Positions 9,221 to 12,158 of a stretch of 12,158 nt of DNA are shown piece after piece. Both the position numbers and the translations under genes were made by a program. The notes beneath the pieces were generated by a model, which was not told the DNA's origin, searched no databases, and saw only the letters and a program-made list of their open reading frames with translations. How positions within the stretch are numbered: position 1 is the stretch's first letter; each line of letters begins with the position of its first letter. Source of the DNA: a bacterium (GTDB lineage: Archaea; Nanoarchaeota; Nanoarchaeia; Woesearchaeales; UBA10216); NCBI GenBank assembly GCA_024206195.1, contig JAAGZO010000508.1:1-12158 (forward strand). The letters are read 5' to 3'.

Positions 9221-10396
9221 TTACTTCTTTCCTAATCTTACTGTTGTTGTCTCGCTCTTTGTTATGAATTTTTCTAGAAGTTTAATCAGGTCTTCATGTA
9301 TCTCTTTTCTGTTGATTCTTTTGGTGAGTTCATAGACATCAACAGATGAAAGGTCTTCCCACAGTCCAATCTGCTTTATTGCTTCGATGAATTGTTTTTG
9401 CCGAGGATCGCCGCGCTTTGGAAAGGACATTCTAGGATATGATTTAATCAATGCCCTGATGTCAGAGCCATAGATTATTTCGCTTCCTTCTTTGTTGGAA
9501 TAAAGCAAAAGTGCTTCACGAAGCTGCTCAAGTTTATCCTCAATTTTATGGAGCTGTTCTGCTGTTGCAGCATATTCATTGACTAGTTTTACTCCATCAT
9601 CAGAAAGATATTCATTTGGTGGTAAGGATTCAACTTTTTGTAAATGCTTGAAATTTGGACAAAAGCCCTGGAACTGACACCAAGAACACAAAGCAGACGC
9701 TTTTGCAGGAAAACTTGTTGTTGATTCAATCTTTTTGATAACATTGATAATATCTTTTTTTAGCTGTTCAATTTGCTCCTCGGTTCTTGAGGATGAAAAT
9801 TCCTTGTCAAAAGCAAGATAATGCCAGACTAATCGAACTTCTTTGCAGTCCTGGTAGTCCTGCTTAACAGCAATTGAATATAGAGCAAGTTGCCTGTCTG
9901 TATCCAGCTTATCATTTGTAGGAAGGGTGTTTGCTGTTTTGTAATCATGGATTGTGTAAACCCCATCATTGCAAGACAAGCGGTCAATGTAACCTTGAAG
10001 TGTAAAGCCGCCGTCAAGCTTTATTATAACTCTCTTCTCTGTTGAAACTGTTTTTTCCTGATTAAATGGTTGATGGCGATTATAGAAATCTGTGATGAAC
10101 TTTTCACCCATTTTTCTGAAATTCTCCTCATTATACTGTTTACGAACAATAACAATTGCATCATTCCAGTTCTTTTTCCATTCAGAATCAAAATAATCAA
10201 GGAGCTTTTGCAGTGTTGGTGTTTCCTGAAACTTAACATCAGTGTAGAGTTTCTCAAGGGCTTCGTGAACCCTGGTGCCTAGAAATGCTTCAACACCCTC
10301 TCCAATCTCTGTTTCCAGCTTGTCAATGTAATTAAATTTGAATCTCAGCGGGCACTGCTCAAAGCAGCCCAGCCTTGAATGAGAATATAGAGTCAT
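9221..10396 (-). CDS. RecB/Cas4-family PD-(D/E)XK nuclease with probable 4Fe-4S cluster
   Basis: A stand-alone nuclease of the RecB/AddB/Cas4 type (PDDEXK_1). The N-terminus YSHSRLGCFEQCPLRFKFNY is the family opening. The active site follows in order: H44 in GTRVHEALE (40-48), D138 in GYIDRL (135-140), D151-x-K153 in HDYKT (150-154) and the QLALY motif (169-173). C15 with C237, C240 and C246 (CSWC...FC) has the one-plus-three spacing of the 4Fe-4S cluster in AddB, Dna2 and Cas4. About 140 further C-terminal residues, including a helical segment (275-300), have no assigned role. The expected activity is single-strand or end-directed DNA cleavage in repair. I chose the ATG at 10396: the upstream ATG at 10435 would start before the TATA box, and the shorter protein begins exactly at the family motif. 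No cas genes are nearby, so an adaptation role is unsupported. Confidence 0.9.
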   Translation of the reverse strand: MTLYSHSRLGCFEQCPLRFKFNYIDKLETEIGEGVEAFLGTRVHEALEKLYTDVKFQETPTLQKLLDYFDSEWKKNWNDAIVIVRKQYNEENFRKMGEKFITDFYNRHQPFNQEKTVSTEKRVIIKLDGGFTLQGYIDRLSCNDGVYTIHDYKTANTLPTNDKLDTDRQLALYSIAVKQDYQDCKEVRLVWHYLAFDKEFSSSRTEEQIEQLKKDIINVIKKIESTTSFPAKASALCSWCQFQGFCPNFKHLQKVESLPPNEYLSDDGVKLVNEYAATAEQLHKIEDKLEQLREALLLYSNKEGSEIIYGSDIRALIKSYPRMSFPKRGDPRQKQFIEAIKQIGLWEDLSSVDVYELTKRINRKEIHEDLIKLLEKFITKSETTTVRLGKK

Positions 10397-10418
10397 GAGA
10401 TTAAGAATGTGTGCGGAA

Positions 10419-10430
10419 TTTAAAAATTTA
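10419..10430 (-). promoter_or_regulatory. TATA box for the nuclease gene
   Basis: On the minus strand TAAATTTTTAAA; the octamer at 10419-10426 is centred about 26.5 bases before the ATG at 10396. This decides against the longer ORF, whose ATG at 10435 would lie upstream of the promoter. Confidence 0.6.
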
Positions 10431-10437
10431 TTCAAAA

Positions 10438-10731
10438 TTAAGAAATAAGTCCTGTGCAGCGCCAGTTGATGTCCTTGCTTTGGGTGTCAATGTTTACAAC
10501 ACATGCAGGATTGCATCCTTCTTTTTCCAGGTCCAGGTCGAGCCACCAGGTTCCTGTGATTTCATTGCAGACAGAGTTTTCTTTTGTGGTGCCTAATGCT
10601 GTGCAGAGTTCTTCTGCCTCTTCAAGAGTCATGCTGTTGCCTTCAGGGCTTGTGCAGGTGTCTTTTTTTGTTTCCTCTTGTGCACAGCCTACTAAAAGGA
10701 CTAAAACCACTAAAATAAGCGCTTTTTTCAT
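10438..10731 (-). CDS. Small Cys-rich secreted lipoprotein, 97 aa
   Basis: The signal segment (about 4-14) ends in lipobox LLVGC with C16 as the predicted lipidated cysteine. The mature ~80 residues carry six cysteines (C26, C43, C55, C73, C77, C92), consistent with three disulfides in an extracytoplasmic domain. The stretch TGTWWLDLDLEKEGCNPACV (59-78) followed by DINWRCTG (87-94) looks like a conserved module that I associate with uncharacterised small archaeal secreted proteins, though I cannot name the family. The Trp-rich core and Cys pairs may suit ligand binding or a stable surface module. The ATG has a TATA box at leaderless distance, and the stop is only 41 bases from the nuclease start, which has its own promoter. 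Confidence 0.85.
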   Translation of the reverse strand: MKKALILVVLVLLVGCAQEETKKDTCTSPEGNSMTLEEAEELCTALGTTKENSVCNEITGTWWLDLDLEKEGCNPACVVNIDTQSKDINWRCTGLIS

Positions 10732-10751
10732 GGATTTTCCCTAATAAGGCA

Positions 10752-10763
10752 CATATTTAAAGC
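10752..10763 (-). promoter_or_regulatory. TATA box for the small lipoprotein gene
   Basis: Minus strand GCTTTAAATATG; the octamer TTTAAATA (10754-10761) is centred about 26.5 bases before the ATG at 10731, predicting a leaderless mRNA. It lies back to back with the eS1 promoter, but the two TATA elements are separate. Confidence 0.6.
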
Positions 10764-10785
10764 TATCTGTGCATAGTACCCAAAA

Positions 10786-10798
10786 GCTTTTTAAATAA
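10786..10798 (+). promoter_or_regulatory. TATA box for the eS1 gene
   Basis: GCTTTTTAAATAA, octamer TTTAAATA at 10790-10797 centred 27.5 bases before the ATG at 10821. No SD is present. This sets the start at 10821 and not at the in-frame TTG at 10815. Confidence 0.65.
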
Positions 10799-10820
10799 GC
10801 TGTTTTTTCTGATATTGATA

Positions 10821-11693
10821 ATGGCTGATAATAAGAAATTAGTGAAGGCAAAGAAGAAGTGGTGCCAAATAGTAGCACCAAAGGTATTTGAGAGCGCTCT
10901 TCTAGGAGAAAGCCTTATTGTAGACCCAGAAGTACTAGTTGGAAGAGTAATCGGAACCAACCTGGCAGCTGTGTCTGGCAATATGAGGCATCAAAGCATC
11001 ACTCTTAAGTTTATGATTATAGGCATTGAGAATGGCAAGGCTCAGACAGAGCTTATCTATTATGAGATGATGCCTGCTGCAATAAAGAGACTTGTTAGAA
11101 GAGGCACAATAAGACTTGACGATTCTATTATCTGTGAAACATCAGACGGAAAGCTGCTGAAAATAAAACCAATGCTTTTGACAAGGTCAAAAACAAGCAG
11201 CTCAAAGATAACTGCACTGAGAAATGCAATGATTGATCTCTTATCCAAAGAGGTAAAGAAGAATACTTACGAGACTCTTGCTATTGCAATGATATCTGCA
11301 AAGCTTCAGATAGGTCTTAAGCAGGCTCTGAAAAAGGTTTATCCTCTGAAGAGCTGCGAGATAAAGAAGGTGGAGCTTGTTAAGAAAAAGGGAACTGAAA
11401 CTGTTAAATTCAGTGACGCAACAAAGAAGAAGGCTCCAAAGGAAGAGAAAGCTGAAGATGCACAGAAACCCGAGGTTTCTGACACAGACAAAGTTGAAGA
11501 AAAAGAAGAGAAAGCAGCAGAAGTGAAGGAAGAGAAGGCTCCGAAAAAAGAGAAAGAGCCTAAGAAGACTGAAGCAAAGGAAGAGAAGGCTGAAGTAAAG
11601 GCTCCTAAAGAAGAAAAAAAGCCAAAGAAAACAGAGGAAGTAAAGGCTCCAAAAACAGAGGAACCTAAGGCAGAGCCAGAGCCTAAAAAGTGA
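10821..11693 (+). CDS. rps3ae: Small-subunit ribosomal protein eS1 (S3Ae) with long Lys/Glu tail
   Basis: An archaeal/eukaryotic ribosomal protein of the 30S platform. Residues 1-190 match the family: the start MADNKKLVKAKKKWCQIVAP, FESALLGES (23-31), VIGTNLAAVSGN (43-54), RHQSITLKF (56-64), the basic RLVRRGT (90-96) and the closing CEIKKVELVKK (179-189). Archaeal members usually end near residue 200. Here about 90 more residues follow (201-290), almost entirely Lys, Glu, Ala, Pro and Thr, with four KAPK copies set in EEK/PKK repeats, predicted disordered. The DNA repeats aaggctcc four times (from 11430, 11535, 11598 and 11643), suggesting growth by duplication. The tail is highly charged with balanced Lys and Glu. 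A leaderless promoter precedes the ATG. The RimB/RimK-like pair follows 47 bases downstream. Confidence 0.95.
   Translation: MADNKKLVKAKKKWCQIVAPKVFESALLGESLIVDPEVLVGRVIGTNLAAVSGNMRHQSITLKFMIIGIENGKAQTELIYYEMMPAAIKRLVRRGTIRLDDSIICETSDGKLLKIKPMLLTRSKTSSSKITALRNAMIDLLSKEVKKNTYETLAIAMISAKLQIGLKQALKKVYPLKSCEIKKVELVKKKGTETVKFSDATKKKAPKEEKAEDAQKPEVSDTDKVEEKEEKAAEVKEEKAPKKEKEPKKTEAKEEKAEVKAPKEEKKPKKTEEVKAPKTEEPKAEPEPKK
11430..11650 (+). repeat. Degenerate internal repeats coding the eS1 tail
   Basis: Imperfect direct repeats with the core aaggctcc at 11430, 11535, 11598 and 11643, each encoding KAPK or AP plus Lys/Glu codons, spaced 105, 63 and 45 bases apart. Irregular spacing implies successive duplications and drift, not a fresh tandem array. 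Purine-rich composition on the + strand is strong throughout. Confidence 0.65.
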
Positions 11694-11706
11694 GTTCTTA
11701 CCACAA

Positions 11707-11719
11707 CGTTTAAATAATA
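11707..11719 (+). promoter_or_regulatory. TATA box for the RimB-like gene
   Basis: CGTTTAAATAATA, octamer TTTAAATA at 11709-11716 centred 28.5 bases before the ATG at 11741. It lies right after the eS1 stop codon, so the protease/ligase pair appears to have a promoter of its own, though read-through from eS1 is possible since no terminator is seen. Confidence 0.6.
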
Positions 11720-11740
11720 CTAAAAAACTATTTGTGCAAG

Positions 11741-12088
11741 ATGGAAAAGCGGATTATAGGGGTTACCGAGAAAGTCACTATTAAGAGTGCTTCAAGTGAA
11801 GAAATAATCACAGCACGAATTGATACTGGAGCAGAGAACAGCTCCATAGATACAATTCTTGCAGCAAAGCTAAACCTTGGACCTGTTGTTAAGACGAGAA
11901 TAGTGAAGAATGTTCACGGCACAGCGAGGAGAAGCGTTATTGAAGTGTCGATTGTGCTTTCAGGTGTTGAAATAAAGACCCACATGACAATTGCTGATAG
12001 AGCAAACATGACATATCCGGCATTGATTGGGCAGAGTACATTAAGGGGAATGGGATTCTTAGTGGATCCTGACAAAAAGGCGAAATGA
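11741..12088 (+). CDS. RimB-like retropepsin-fold protease (Zn_protease family, PF05618)
   Basis: A 115-residue aspartic-protease-fold protein of the family often labelled ATP-dependent zinc protease. The catalytic motif is ARIDTGAENSSID (25-37) with D28 as the active-site Asp, and the family's second signature is YPALIGQSTLRGMGFLVDP (92-110). In bacteria RimB trims glutamate tails that RimK adds to ribosomal protein S6; archaeal members are found beside RimK-like ligases, as here, where the next gene overlaps by ATGA. The domain is complete and of usual length. It needs dimerisation for activity if it follows retropepsins, though RimB itself was described as acting differently; I cannot tell from sequence. 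The start at 11741 fits the TATA box; an in-frame TTG at 11732 is too close to it. Confidence 0.88.
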   Translation: MEKRIIGVTEKVTIKSASSEEIITARIDTGAENSSIDTILAAKLNLGPVVKTRIVKNVHGTARRSVIEVSIVLSGVEIKTHMTIADRANMTYPALIGQSTLRGMGFLVDPDKKAK

Positions 12089-12158
12089 GAGCAGCTGTTA
12101 TAAGCGAGGGAAGTGTTAGCTCGCTCTGGACAATTGAAGCATTGAAGAAATACTTCAC
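12085..12158 (+). CDS. RimK-like ATP-grasp alpha-L-glutamate ligase, N-terminus only
   Basis: The ATG at 12085 overlaps the stop codon of the preceding gene (ATGA), so the two are translationally coupled. The 24 complete codons visible read MRAAVISEGSVSSLWTIEAL followed by KKYF, which is the opening of archaeal RimK-type ligases: a short first strand followed by S-S-x-W-T-I-E-A-x-K-K-Y-F. The gene runs off the window, so the ATP-grasp domain cannot be checked. The family attaches Glu residues to a protein C-terminus or, in archaea, to coenzyme F420 or tetrahydrosarcinapterin (CofF/MptN), so the substrate is open. Adjacency to a RimB-like protease favours a protein substrate. Confidence 0.72.
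   Translation, partial: MRAAVISEGSVSSLWTIEALKKYF

Noticed and set aside
9221..10396. Cas4 as part of a CRISPR system
   Set aside because: No repeats, cas1 or cas2 are visible, and the motifs are common to all RecB-type nucleases, so only the general family is claimed.
10397..10435. Upstream ATG extending the nuclease by 13 residues
   Set aside because: The extension covers the TATA box at 10419-10430, and the family motif begins right at the internal ATG.
10454..10744. 96-aa plus-strand frame opposite the small lipoprotein
   Set aside because: The minus frame has a clear lipobox and Cys motif; the plus frame has no promoter and ends in the promoter region.
10815..10820. TTG start for eS1
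   Set aside because: The ATG at 10821 gives the standard family N-terminus and the expected TATA spacing.
11339..11704. 121-aa minus-strand reading frame opposite the eS1 tail
   Set aside because: Its Ser/Phe-rich low-complexity product is the mirror of the Lys/Glu repeats on the other strand; no promoter or SD supports it.
11732..11740. TTG start for the RimB-like protease
   Set aside because: Too close to the TATA box; the ATG at 11741 fits.

Overview
The window looks archaeal, most probably from a small-genome DPANN-type lineage such as Woesearchaeota or a relative. The evidence is an archaeal/eukaryotic-type ribosomal protein eS1 (S3Ae), TATA-box promoters about 26-30 bp upstream of start codons with mostly leaderless transcripts, lipobox proteins with short Lys-poor signal peptides, a COG1361-type envelope protein, very tight gene packing and an AT-rich base composition. 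The lineage is inferred. GyrB is of bacterial type, as in many archaea that acquired gyrase.

Layout: a palindrome and TATA box lead into gyrB (85-1944, +). A minus-strand block follows: an unknown 225-aa protein, a secreted lipoprotein, an unknown 217-aa protein that may be a distant relative of the 225-aa one, and a secreted membrane-anchored S-layer/CARDB-like protein (4137-5390). That last gene diverges from an RND (HAE3/MMPL-type) exporter (5447-7696, +), and both appear to use one self-complementary TATA box. Next come two minus-strand paralogous hypothetical genes (7701-8186 and 8245-8709) whose promoters are near-identical 25-bp repeats, then a + strand hypothetical (8791-9216). A RecB/Cas4-like PD-(D/E)XK nuclease with a probable 4Fe-4S cluster (9221-10396, -) and a small Cys-rich lipoprotein (10438-10731, -) follow. 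The end of the window is a + strand translation-related block: eS1 with a 90-residue Lys/Glu tail, a RimB-like retropepsin-fold protease, and the first 24 codons of a RimK-like ATP-grasp ligase.

How the genes fit together: the S-layer-like protein and the RND exporter are the best candidates for a working envelope pair, since they share a promoter and both act outside or in the membrane. The RimB-like and RimK-like genes overlap by four bases and form a classic ligase/protease pair that adds and trims glutamates on a protein tail. They sit directly behind a ribosomal protein with a long Glu/Lys-rich tail. GyrB and the nuclease concern DNA topology and repair but are not linked to each other here. 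Convergent genes meet with almost no spacing at three junctions. No gene-free stretch exceeds 300 bases, and I saw no tRNA, rRNA, CRISPR array or insertion sequence.
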